Shown: positions 1-10,454 of the stretch, piece after piece | Layout: the number at the start of each line of letters is the position of its first letter | Position numbering within the stretch: position 1 is the stretch's first letter | DNA from: Heterostelium multicystogenum | Lineage: Eukaryota > Evosea > Eumycetozoa > Acytosteliales > Acytosteliaceae | Direction: 5' to 3' | NCBI GenBank assembly: GCA_003667245.1 | Contig: RCNN01000039.1 | Span: 50,302-114,301 of the forward strand | DNA: 64,000 nt | Made by a program: the position numbers and the translations under genes | The notes under the pieces: generated by a model | Database searches by the model: none | What the model saw: the letters and a program-made list of their open reading frames with translations, nothing else | What the model was told of the DNA's origin: nothing

Positions 1-669
1 TCTGTCACTCTATCACTCAGTCACTCACAGACTTCTTACTACTATTATTATTCTACTAACTATTATTAATATGTATTAGTGTTATATATAATCAATCAAA
101 ATATATTAATATTTATTTAACTATTACATAAATATAATAACAATGTATAAAATAATAATAATAATAATAATAATATAAGTGTAGTTATATATATTATATG
201 TTTGTTAACCAGATTAGATAGATAGATAGACAGAGAGTTAGTTTTAGTAAAAGATATTATTATTAATTTTGAATTTATTAATATTATTAGTATTTTTTGT
301 TTTTTTAATTTTCTATTGTGAAGATTGATAGATAGAACTTGTGGTTGAAAGATAAGTGTGGTTTGTTGTCAAACTATTTACCCCGCCAAAAAATTTTGAT
401 TCATGTTTTTTTTTTTGGTTAAGTAAAAATGCAATATAAATATTATTAATAATAAAAAATGACTGAATTTAATTTATACATGTATCAAACAGATATTTAA
501 ATGAAACAATCAAACACACAATCTTCTCATACCATACACTGACTGATCGACAAAACTTTAAATTTTGTTTGATCATTGATTTTTGCTTTGAATTATATAT
601 TTCATTGTTATTGTTATTGTAGTTGTTGTTGTGTTGTTGTTGTTGTTGTAATATATCTACAACTCTACG

Positions 670-704
<35 letters not shown>

Positions 705-1247
705 TATTGCTGTAATGGCAACTAACTCTATTAACTCTAGTACCGACACCACTACACTGCTAATACAGATACTACTAAATATTTATAACTTCATATTCAT
801 GTTCATATGAATTTTGGTTATTACTTTGAGGAAGTAAGGATGTGTTGATTGGGTTCGATACTCTATGCTTGGTTTGGTTTGATTTGATTTGAGCAAGTAA
901 GCAAGTAAGCAAGTAAGTATGCAATAAACAAGTAATAAATCATCTGATTAGATGATCTCAAGTAACAAAATCAAAATAAAACAACAACAATTAAATAATT
1001 TGAAATTATCATTTATCACATTAAAAGTAATAATATCATATATTCTCTATTATTATTATTCAATTCAATTGGCTGTTGATCAGTTTAATAACCTATTTTT
1101 CCATTCCATCTCATCCCTTTCTTTCAATCAATCCAACAAAAGTAGTATCATCATAGTAGGAAATAAAGTAAGAAATAAATAATAACTAATAATAGTTGAT
1201 AATAGATAAATAATAATAGATAAATAATAATATTATAATTAAGAGAT
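1..1247. other. AT-rich intergenic region, no gene assigned
   Basis: Very AT-rich DNA with simple repeats, including CTA/ACT triplets near 675-705, TTG triplets near 615-650 and AAGT tetramers near 895-920. It is the presumed promoter region of the gene starting at 1248. A 76-codon open frame at 952-1182 is low-complexity and is not accepted as a gene. Confidence 0.6.
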
Positions 1248-1871
1248 ATGAAAAAAATAAATATTATTGTTTGTTATTTATTGTTGTCGGCTTTGGTCAT
1301 CGACCAAATTTCGGCTGAGATGACACTTGAAAAATATTTGGAAATCTTTGGTAACCACAACTCATACAGGGAATATGGTGAGGGTTTCTTTGATGCTGTC
1401 AAATCGCTGGGTTCTACCACTACCGCCTCAAATCAAGGATTGGATCTTCAAAGCTTCATACCAGTTCGTGACCTCCTGAAAAGCATTCCAAAATTGGTGG
1501 ATTATGGACTCAATTCACAAGACACTATGGTCAACGCTTTGGCCAGAAGCTACAGTCAGAATCTTCCAGATGTCATCAAGAAATTCATGGAGACTTCCGA
1601 CAATGCCAACTTTATTGAGCAGATGGAGTTCATCCGTGCAGTCCAAGCAAACACAGGAAAGCACGATCGTTCCCTGTTCTTCCCCAGAGAAATCTCATTC
1701 CACCAGGACCTCCCCATTGAAAGTTTCCTCATTATCGATCGTGAACTAAAGAAAATCCTTGTTCACATACAAGAGAAGGAGCCTGATTTAATAACTAAAC
1801 TATTTCAATTTTACGATCACAACTTTAATAAGAAACAACAATATGATAACTTTAGTAAAGCTTACTACTAG
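1248..1871 (+). CDS. Predicted secreted protein, unknown function
   Basis: An uninterrupted 207-residue frame. The first 23 residues are a classic signal peptide: MKK, then a hydrophobic stretch ending near ISA/E. The predicted mature part is helical-looking, charged, and has no cysteine. I recognise no family. There is no intron, and a poly(A)-like AATAAA lies near 1960. Just past the stop, another frame reads through a Cys-rich stretch (RCQCGACGFG) to about 1950. The sequence is fairly GC-rich there, so a missed base near the stop could hide a longer, Cys-containing C-terminus. The secretion call is an inference from the signal peptide alone. Confidence 0.7.
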   Translation: MKKINIIVCYLLLSALVIDQISAEMTLEKYLEIFGNHNSYREYGEGFFDAVKSLGSTTTASNQGLDLQSFIPVRDLLKSIPKLVDYGLNSQDTMVNALARSYSQNLPDVIKKFMETSDNANFIEQMEFIRAVQANTGKHDRSLFFPREISFHQDLPIESFLIIDRELKKILVHIQEKEPDLITKLFQFYDHNFNKKQQYDNFSKAYY

Positions 1872-2092
1872 AGCAACGCTGTCAGTGTGGAGCATGCGGT
1901 TTTGGTGCCCCTCCAACAACTTGTTATATTATAATGTGTCTTCTTGATCTTTAAATACAATAAAAAATATTATTTCCACTTATTTGGTTTTTATTGTTGT
2001 TGATTGTATATTATATGAAATTAAAATTGGTGTTGGCGGTGATTGGCTGTGTGCTGGTTGTTTGGGTTTGTTTGGCTGGCTATACTTTAGAT

Positions 2093-2737
2093 TTATACAT
2101 TTTTAATTCTTTCGCTGGATCCAACCGCTTTCAGCATTGCGTTGCTGGAATCCACTTTAAATTTATCTTGGAAGAATCTTGCTATTGGATAACCAAGCTG
2201 GGTCATCCAGTGTTGTGGCTCTGAAAATGAAAGGAGTTCGTAGAAAACATCGCCCTCTCCACCATTGGGATCGCGTCTCCATTCGATCGTGAATCGCTCC
2301 TCTCCTTTTTCCAAATGGTCGAGTGTGCCATAGGCAAAGCCATAGCGTATCACTGACTCGTCTTCGTCAGGACCATCGATCAAATATACAACACGACAAA
2401 AGTTGAGTGCCCAGAATCCAAATTGTTTCGAAGCAACTGCAACTGTGTTTCCAACGGCAATTGGAACATCGTTAAAGCAAAAATCAACCCAATCCACATC
2501 AAACATCTTCCACGCCTTCATCGCTGCAACTGCACGTTCAAAACATTCTCTGCCTCTGCCCAGATGTATCTTTGAGTAATCTATATCGTAGTTTGCAAAT
2601 CTTGGGTCAGCTTCAAACTCTGGCTTCGTGTCATATTCCTTTGTTCCATGAATATATGTGTAAGGGAATGGTGTTTCTCTTCTCGATGCAAGATATTCTC
2701 TAATTTGACTATCCGATGGTTTTCTAATGCATATCAT
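2093..2737 (-). CDS. DUF1990 (UPF0548) family protein
   Basis: An intact 214-residue frame with no intron. It has the hallmarks of the DUF1990/UPF0548 family: an N-terminal Y-x-Y block, the LGRGRECFERAVAAMKAWKM motif at about residues 58-77, and a C-terminal half with EERFTIEWRR and a histidine/tryptophan-containing tail (QHWMTQLGYPIARFFQ). Family members occur in bacteria and plants and have no established biochemical role. The length matches the family. The gene is convergent with the secreted-protein gene to its left. The family call is firm; no function is claimed. Confidence 0.85.
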   Translation of the reverse strand: MICIRKPSDSQIREYLASRRETPFPYTYIHGTKEYDTKPEFEADPRFANYDIDYSKIHLGRGRECFERAVAAMKAWKMFDVDWVDFCFNDVPIAVGNTVAVASKQFGFWALNFCRVVYLIDGPDEDESVIRYGFAYGTLDHLEKGEERFTIEWRRDPNGGEGDVFYELLSFSEPQHWMTQLGYPIARFFQDKFKVDSSNAMLKAVGSSERIKNV

Positions 2738-3064
2738 CTTTAGTTTCTTTATAAATATATATATAAATATATATAGTGTGTTGAGTAATAGTAGTATGAA
2801 AACAAAGTATCAATCAATTAACACCATACAAATAGAGTAAACCAATCAGTTATTAAAAATTAAAAACAAAAAAACAAAAGTCAAATAAGTTCACCTTGCA
2901 AGGTGGGGGTGCAGTGTGATTAAAATGGTGCATTATGTTGTTTTTGTTTTTATGCAATTATGATGTATGAAATTAATATTAGGCGAATGCATTGCTGATG
3001 GTCACCAATATAATATAATGTTGTAGTAGTGGTCATTGTTATTGTTGTTGTTGTTTCGTTAAGT
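2738..3064. other. Short intergenic spacer
   Basis: AT-rich sequence between two minus-strand genes. It holds the promoter of the DUF1990 gene and the 3' end of the PHAF1 gene. A small GC-rich patch (CACCTTGCAAGGTGGGGG, 2892-2909) contains an inverted repeat, CACCTTG/CAAGGTG. No gene is seen. Confidence 0.5.
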
Positions 3065-4814
3065 TTAGAATCCATTTTCAATACTGTCCAGAGCAGCATG
3101 ATGGCTGTTCATACTACTGCTTTGATTATGACTATTTACACCAGATCCCATTAGATCTCTTATATAGATGGGTGAGTCATCGAATAGACACACCGATGCA
3201 ATATATTGATTTCTCATGATCTCAAATATGATACCTGGATATCCATAGAAATAGGTGGAGCCAAATGGATTTGAGATGGAGCCTCTGTTGTTAACAACTG
3301 GTTTACCTGATTTACCAAAGATGTTTTGAACTTCTTCCCATTTCATATCGGGGTGAATAGTTTGAATGGATTGATCAATGATTGATTCGTGACGCTGTTG
3401 AATCTCTGATGATATGGATGATATTGCCGATGGTAAGATTGAAAGACTTGAAGGTGATGACGATAGAGGTGAATGTCCATTGTTATTATTGTTGCTACTA
3501 TTTGGTTGCTTTCCATTAGAATTATTTGCTTCAATTGCATTTACATTGTCACCAACTGGTTGCCTTTGCTGCTGTTGATTATTGTTTGGTACAAATTTGC
3601 CTTCTGCAAGAAGTTAAGTGCCTCGAATATATTCTTTGAATTATTGCTATCTATTATTTTAAATGAACATTTTGAATATCTAATGTTATGATGTTTCTTG
3701 TTAGTATAAACATAATGTTATGAATCTGGACTTGACCTTACAAATTGAATTCATAGTGAGTTGGAAAGTTTGTGTGGAATATATATTTCTTTGCAGTGTT
3801 TCTCTTTGCGTCGAAAAGAACATCTATTCCCAAGTGGAAATAATTGTAAAAGTAATCTGGTGCAGGTGTCATTTCTACCTGATAGGTGTGAATCTTCATA
3901 TTGTCTTCCTCTTTGTGATATATCTTTGAGGGTGGTCCCAATTCACTGAGAACATCTTGTGGTGTTGAATTGAATGTCAATATACAGTTTCTCTTACTAA
4001 AATATACACCTGCATTTGGCTATAGTATTATAATATCAATTGTGACAATGTATCACATCGTTAGTCCATCTTTTGTTGTCACTTAAGTCATTTGACATAA
4101 TAAACATACACAAATAATGATATCCTCATTTTGGGTTGGTAAGACAGAAAGTGGAGTTTTCATTTGAAGGCCGCTATATATGAATACCTTTGAAACCAAT
4201 GGTGTAGAGCCATCTGGTAGTTCAACCGGTAGCTCAGTTCCTTCGCTATATAATGTATTAAACTTTGGTGGGATTGGGAAACTAAATGATAAACCCTATT
4301 TTCAATACATTCATTAGTTTTGGTGATTGTTGATTGATAGTGTAACTTGTGTGTGACTTACAGGATAATGGAGATGATATACACTCTTCTTTGCGTTGAA
4401 ATCACCTGGATATGATGGTCCAAACTTTGAATAAATATTTACAAATGAAGCTATGTTGTCAGAGTTTGAGAAGATAGAACCACGATAGCTGAGTGCCAAC
4501 TTTGATACATCAAATATCTCAATAACTCTCAATCGCTGTGAGATGGTGCAAATCTAAGCAAGACTCCATCATCAACCAACTTGAGTACAATATCAATGCT
4601 TAATGGATCCTAATCGAAATGTCAATTAGTAGCAATAAGAGTGAATCGAATCATGCAAGTTACATACAGAATCATTGAATATAATATCGACTTTATTGAT
4701 CACAGCAACATTACCAGGCTTTATAACATTAAGAGCTTCTGATATAGTCATACCCAAAATGAAATCACCTAAACTCTTGCCTGGTTGCAATTCAAGTTTA
4801 AGTTGTCTTGACAT
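3065..4814 (-). CDS. PHAF1 / C16orf70 (UPF0183) homologue
   Basis: A five-exon gene homologous to the UPF0183 family (human PHAF1/C16orf70), which in mammals acts at the phagophore with BCAS3 in autophagy. Exon 1 (4814 to about 4673) has LELQPGKSLGDFILGMTI, the conserved family N-terminus. Later exons carry KVFIYSGLQMKTPLS, TPQDVLSELGPPSKIYHKEE, YNYFHLGIDVLFDAKRNTAK and NPFGSTYFYGYPGIIFE, all in family order. An Asn/Ser/Gln-rich linker of about 70 residues (3350-3604) is inserted before the last block, as is common in dictyostelids. In exon 2 the frame slips near 4537-4541 (CACAG where CAG is expected), probably a sequencing error. The family is certain; the autophagy role is inferred from animal work. 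Confidence 0.85.
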
Positions 4815-5641
4815 TTCCTCTCTCTCTTTTCTTTAATAGTATATTACAAATTCTACAGTTATTTTTATTCTTTCTTTTCTTTACTTTTCTTTCCTTTCCT
4901 TTCCTTTAATTCTAATTCAATTCTACTCTATACAATCAAATCGACTATCTTTCTTATTCTTTTAATAATCAAAGTTGTAAGTTAGTGCTGTATAGTTGTT
5001 GTAAGTAAGTATCTATATATGATGTATTAAACATATATATAATATAATATAATATATGAATGTAATGAATGTATGTACAATTGCGCAAATAATAAAGGTG
5101 AATAATTATGAGTGGTTAAAGAAGTGGAGAAGTGTATGATAGATTGTTAATTAAATAATAATATGATAACAAAAATATTAGAATTGAAAAAATCATATTA
5201 AAATTTGTAAAAAACATTAAAATAAATTAATTTCAAAAAAATTATAAATTAAAGCATGATGATGATGGAAGTGTATGATTTAAATTAATTTTTATAATTA
5301 AACATTGATTGTTTCCTTCATTGAACAAACTCATACCCTATTCCCTACATCCAAACAAAAAAAAAACTAAAATATTTATATTGACTTTGTTGGAACTGCT
5401 TAGTCTGTTTTTTTAATTTCTCATTCCCGATTATTTGAAAATTAAACATATATATATATATTACATAAATATAAATCAATCATATAAACATTGTACAAGT
5501 TATAATAAATTAAATAGAATAAAATATATATTATATTTATACTATAGGTACATATATAGCCTATACTATAGTAGTAGGTTAAAATTAAAAAAATGCAAAG
5601 TAATACTACCAAAAAAAAAAAAAAAAAAAATAATAATAGTG
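4815..5641. other. Intergenic region between divergent genes
   Basis: Very AT-rich DNA between the PHAF1 gene (minus) and the acyltransferase gene (plus), so it probably holds both promoters. It contains a CTTTC/CTTTT pyrimidine tract near 4815-4910 and an A18 run at about 5612-5629. No coding signal is seen. Confidence 0.6.
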
Positions 5642-7442
5642 ATGGAAATTTAAAGTGGAACTGGTGGCTCTTCGCCAAAGTTGCTAAGTGAATTGATGAA
5701 TAAACAAATGCTGTCGCAGTCTGAGCATCCCCTCATCTCCTTCGTCTTCCTCATTCTTGTCTGCAACGAAATCTAATGAACCCATTCTCAGGAGTCAGCT
5801 CATGAAGCTCCACATTCACCATCGCTAGAACGTTTTCTCTGCAATTTCAAAGCCAAGAGAATCGCTATTAACGTAAGTTCACTTGTCACCTACACTATTG
5901 CTGCTCTCTCAAAGTATACTAATGGAGCTATTTTATCGATCTACAATGATTAGCACCCCACAAAATGCAAATATTCAATGGGAACTTTCATTATATTGCC
6001 ATCTGTTATGTCATGGTTGGATTTCAATGATGGCTGAAAACTATGTAAAAAATGGAAAACCAGTTGATTTTGAGTTGTTTTTATTTGTTGGTGAACCAAT
6101 GGTATATAGGTTTCTTTGTTTGGGTGGGCTTAGTTGCCTTCAGCTATGTCATCTACATTACTACAACGTCTCTATGTCAACAACAAAATACCTGCCTGGC
6201 TCTCTGTGGTCATCTACTTTGCTTGGCAAGTCACCGCATTCTATGTCACATCCGATATTCTCTTCAAAAATAACCTATCACCAAGTAAGTAGGCAAGCAT
6301 GATACCATTCATAATTTTGAAACTATACTAATGGGTCATTTCAAATGTATATATTTAGTCTTAAGTGGAGGTACCGGACTGCAACTATGTGTTTATACAA
6401 TGAAAAATCACTCCTATTGGTACACTAATTTTTGGTTGAAAAGGGGATCTGTCAAGGCTAGCAAAAATAACTCTCCAATCACCAGAAGAGATCTCATTCC
6501 AAATGTCTCCCTCAAGCACTTTTCATTCTTTTAATTGCGCCAACATTAGTATATGAGCCATACTTCCCAAGAACACCATCCATTCGTTGGAACATATGTA
6601 GTAAAAGAATCACTCGCATTCATTGGAACTTTCTCTGTATTTTATTTAATGTGTAAATATCCACTCAATATATATATATACCAATAATCCCAACAATTAC
6701 TAATAGGAACCATCAACAGTGTGTTACTGTAATCCATTGTATAAAGATGTCGAACACCAACCATTTATGCTACTGGTTGTTAGACTTTCGTTGCCAGCAA
6801 TGAGTCTTTGGATGCTAGGGTATATATGATCAGCATTTACATGATTATTTAATCATGCCATCTAACGCTTTCTTATTTTATTAATTTTTAAATAGATTCT
6901 ATGGAGTATTCATTGTTTATTAAATATATTTGCAGAAATTACTAGATTTGCTGATAGAGAATTCTATCAAGATTGGTGGAATGCCACTACATTTGATATG
7001 TGGTGGAGACGATGGAATCGTCCAGTTCACAAATGGATGCTAAGACATGTGTACACTGACTCTATGCACACCGTTAAAATGAACAAATTCGGTGCATTCC
7101 TCTCTACATTCTTGCTCTCGGCACTTTTACACGAAATTGTTATGGTTTTATCATTCAAATTTGTTAGACCAATTCTATCAACAACAATGATTCTACAAAG
7201 TATTTATCAAACTATCCCAATTAATTAATTATAGCCTGACTGACTAACACTATTCTTCTAATATTTATTATAACTAGTTGGACTTGTTTTATTTTACACA
7301 ATTACCAATATTACAGAAGACCAGATTTGGAAATGTAGTCATGTGGGTTACTGTCTTTATTGGACAACCTTTCGTACAACTTTTATATAGCATGCAGTAC
7401 CAAATGATTTGGAATGCAAGTTCAAAATCAGTATTCTCATAA
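5642..7442 (+). CDS. MBOAT sterol/diacylglycerol O-acyltransferase (SOAT/DGAT1 type)
   Basis: A multi-exon membrane-bound O-acyltransferase that esterifies sterol or diacylglycerol with fatty acyl-CoA in the ER. Conserved blocks appear in order, each in a different local frame: VYTMKNHSYW (about 6400), APTLVYEPYFPRTPSIRWN (about 6545), the FYQDWWN motif (about 6965), WRRWNRPVHKW (about 7005), the catalytic-histidine segment SALLHE (about 7115) and a C-terminal FIGQPFVQLLYSMQYQM (about 7350). At least four frameshifts are needed (near 6140, 6592, 6918 and in the last exon), plus some in the poorly resolved N-terminal part. Because unrelated conserved genes here show the same defect, I favour sequencing indels, but a decaying pseudogene is possible. 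The blocks look closer to SOAT/ACAT than to DGAT1. The start at 5642 is uncertain. Confidence 0.8.
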
Positions 7443-7739
7443 ACTTCACTTAAAAAAACAATTATATAATATAAATAAATACCCTATCATTCCATAAATG
7501 GTAAGATTAGGCAAAAACCCAAAATCTAATGTTACCAATTCTGATGTTTTTCACCCACAAGTTTGTCGTGGGCTTTTTAGAATAAATTTCATGAATTTGG
7601 AAGAACAGCAAGTTTACCATATACGGCAAACATAAAAGTGCTCTAAAACCTTTTATTAGTTAGGCTTTAACTAATTTCCATTTTATATATTCTATTGAAA
7701 AAGATACTAGTTATACAGATTATTTTTTAAAAGTAAAAG

Positions 7740-8237
7740 ATGGAAGATCCAATAAAAATAGCAGCAACTCCTCCACCAAAAAGCTTATATCATAATAATA
7801 AAGAAGGTTGCACTCCAGTGGAAATTATATTTCAATGATAAATTATCAGACATACAAAGAACTCATTTGATGACGAAAACTACTTCCGTATGAGAAATGT
7901 AAATCCAGGGATATTTTTACTAGCTAATGGTGATATTATGCATATAGCCATGCACCTATACCAGTTATTGACGGTAAAACTATTCCATCCGAAAACAACT
8001 CTCTACTGGAAAGATGAAACAATATTTAAGAAACTATGTGAACATTTACAATCAATTAAAGGTAAGTTACATTTTAATAATGTACTCTATGACTAGTAAG
8101 TAAATTCTAATCATTCAATTGTCAACTACAATTGTTTAGAATTTGGAAATTTCCAAGATGGTCAAGAAATATTTAAATATAAATATGGATTAAACAATCA
8201 ATTTAAGTCTGTTCATTATAAAAAAGAGCATCTATAA
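7740..8237 (+). CDS. Small hypothetical protein, two exons
   Basis: The gene starts at 7740 (MEDPIKIAATPPPKSLYH). In the original frame it meets TGA-TAA near 7830, and the intervening stretch is open in another frame (NDKLSDIQRTHL). It returns to frame by 7870, as two compensating indels would produce. A GT-AG intron (about 8059-8139) joins HLQSIK to EFGNFQDGQEIFKYKY, and the frame ends at 8237. The predicted protein is about 140 residues, soluble and without recognised domains. It could be a real lineage-specific gene or a chance assembly of open segments. Confidence 0.4.
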
Positions 8238-8344
8238 AAGTGATGACTTGTGTAAATAAAGAAATGAAAAAAGACAATTGGAAAGGTACTTTTGTTTTTT
8301 TTTTATACAGTAAAAGGAAATGTAGGTTTGTCTACATTAATTAT

Positions 8345-9101
8345 TTATTGGTTGACAGATTGGAAGTAAGCCTTTGAACCCTTTGGATCTGGGATCATAG
8401 TCTTGCTGTTGGATGGATTCCAGTTGGCTGGGCAAACTTCACCGTGGACATCGGTGTACATGTAACCCTTGACGAGTCTGAGGGCTTCCTCAACGTTTCT
8501 ACCGACTGGGTTGTCGTTCATTTGGATGTGCTTGACCAAACTGTAATAATAAGCATATTAGTATAAAAGAACAAGTGTAACATTTGATTGATTGATTGAT
8601 TAACTTACCCGTCCTTTCCGATGATGAAGGAACCACGGATGGTGTGACCATCTTCCTCAATGTATACACCGTAATCCTTTGAGATTTGGTGAGTGAGATC
8701 AGACAAGATTGGGAAGTTGATACCACCCAAACCACCTTCCTACGTGGGGTGTTGATCCAAGCCAAGTGAGAGAAGACAGAGTCGATTGAGCAAGCAACGA
8801 TCTCGCAACCAGCCTTTCTGAATTCCTCAGCAGCCTCAGAGAAAGCAATGATTTCAGTTGGGCATACGAAAGTGAAGTCCAATGGGTAGAAGAAGAAGTA
8901 AACGTATTTACCTAAACAGTTAATCAAAAGCAAAAGTTAATATATATCCATTGTTTAGTGTGTTTAGTCTTGATTCTTACCCTTGTAGTCATCCAAGGAG
9001 ATGTCCTTGAATTCACCGTTGACGACAGCTTGTCCGGCGAACTTTGGAGCTGGCTTTCTGATACGGATTTGTTCGTGCTTGTGGCAGTGTGGACCAGTCA
9101 T
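8345..9101 (-). CDS. Typical 2-Cys peroxiredoxin (Prx1/Prx3 type)
   Basis: A three-exon gene (9101-8981, 8911-8609, 8540-8345; all introns GT-AG and in phase) for a thiol peroxidase that reduces H2O2 and organic peroxides using thioredoxin. The peroxidatic cysteine is in [13 protein letters not shown] and the resolving cysteine is in HGEVCPANW. The GGLGG motif and a C-terminal YFQ helix mark the peroxide-sensitive eukaryotic type. One A is missing in CCACGTAGGAAGG (about 8741-8753), which breaks the frame right before GGLGG. The surrounding protein is otherwise perfectly conserved, so this is almost certainly a sequencing error. The encoded N-terminus ([20 protein letters not shown]) has no obvious targeting signal, but see the presequence exon upstream. 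Confidence 0.95.
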
Positions 9102-9747
9102 TTCTATTAATTCAAAATTATGATTGCTTATCAAAGAGAAGAGAAAAATGAATGTTAAATTTGTTGTTCACCAAAAAAATAAGTAAGTGTTCACCACACC
9201 ACTGAGAAGGGAAAGAAAATTAAATAAAATTAAATTTAAATTTTAAATAAAAAATGGCTGAAACTCAGCAATGATGTGCACAGAGCGCAGGGAGTGCACT
9301 TCAAATGGAGTCAATTTAATTTTTACAAAAAAGAAAAAAAATCAATAAAAAAAAAAATGTTAAGGACATGAAGATGACATCAAAAATTAATAATTTTGTA
9401 ATTTTATGATGTTTAAAATGAATTCATTCATTTTCGAATAGATATTTACTATAATATAATAATAGATATGTGGAATTGGAAAGAGTAATTTTTACAAATC
9501 TATTTATTTGTTGGATTGGTTTTAGTTTGCTATTGTTTTGGTGATGTGGTAACAAAACAAATGAAATTTCATAACCAATGAAAATGAAAGTGTTTTTTAA
9601 ATTTAGGCAATTGAAATTAAAATGTTGCAATGAAGAGGAGTGTTGTTTGTGGCGGAGGTATAAAGAAAGAAAGAAAGAAAAGGAAGTATTGAAAGGTAGG
9701 ATGGATATTCCCAATTGTATTGTTATAAGAAGGTTACTAGTACATAC

Positions 9748-9914
9748 CAACAGTAGTTTCTAACTGTTTGATTCAGTGATTGTTTAACAAATAAAGATGT
9801 ATTTGCTTGTGATGCAGATTTGTTGATTAAATTGAATGATCTAACAGCAGCACCTCTATTTAAAACAGAGCTGACAGAGTTGATGGAAGATGACAAACGT
9901 CTTAAAGATTGCAT
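9748..9914 (-). CDS. Orphan first exon with mitochondrial-type presequence
   Basis: A frame starting at 9914 encodes MQSLRRLSSSINSVSSVLN followed by more Ser/Asn/Arg-rich, acid-poor sequence to about residue 55. This is a textbook mitochondrial targeting peptide. It ends at a good GTATGT donor (9742-9747), and the frame closes soon after. No downstream exon with a recognisable protein lies between here and the peroxiredoxin start 650 bp further on the same strand. It may be an alternative first exon of the peroxiredoxin or the start of a small unrelated mitochondrial protein. The simple splice to the peroxiredoxin ATG region is one base out of phase as sequenced. Confidence 0.4.
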
Positions 9915-10454
9915 ATTAAATTTTAATTTACTGAAAAAGGAATTAGGTTAATGGAACAGTGGAATCAGATTCTTAATTATACTAATTTTTATTTGTTAGT
10001 TCTTTTTTGCAAAAAAAAATTTATAAAATTAATTTGTAAAAAAATGGATGTGAAACCTCCAACCATGAACTTCCAGAATAGACCTTATCCAAACCACAAT
10101 TGGATATTTATGATATCAAATGGATATGGTCGTCTCTATTACATATAATTAGTATAAGTGTATATAGTTTCCAAGAAAATAAATAAATAATAATAATACT
10201 AGTAAATAGTAGTAATAATAATAATAATAATAATAATTATTAGCTTTGAATTTCTAATTTATTGGTTTTTGTTTTTTTAAAAAAAAGGATAGGTATTATG
10301 TTATATCTATTTGATGCAAAGTATATATTAATTGTTGATTGAATGTTGAATTATTCCAACTTTGAATTTAAAGGTGGATTTAAAAAATAAATATTAGTTT
10401 TTGAGTTTTGATTTAGTTTTTTTCATGGATCGAGTTAAACTATGAATGGTTAGT
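9915..10454. other. Intergenic region with a possible very short frame
   Basis: AT-rich sequence with an AAT repeat near 10190-10240. The only coding-like piece is a plus-strand 34-codon frame from 10045 (MDVKPPTMNFQNRPYPNHNW), too short to call a gene. Confidence 0.4.

Noticed and set aside
952..1182. 76-codon plus-strand frame
   Set aside because: Low-complexity Ile/Lys/Asn/Tyr composition expected of random AT-rich DNA, with no family signal.
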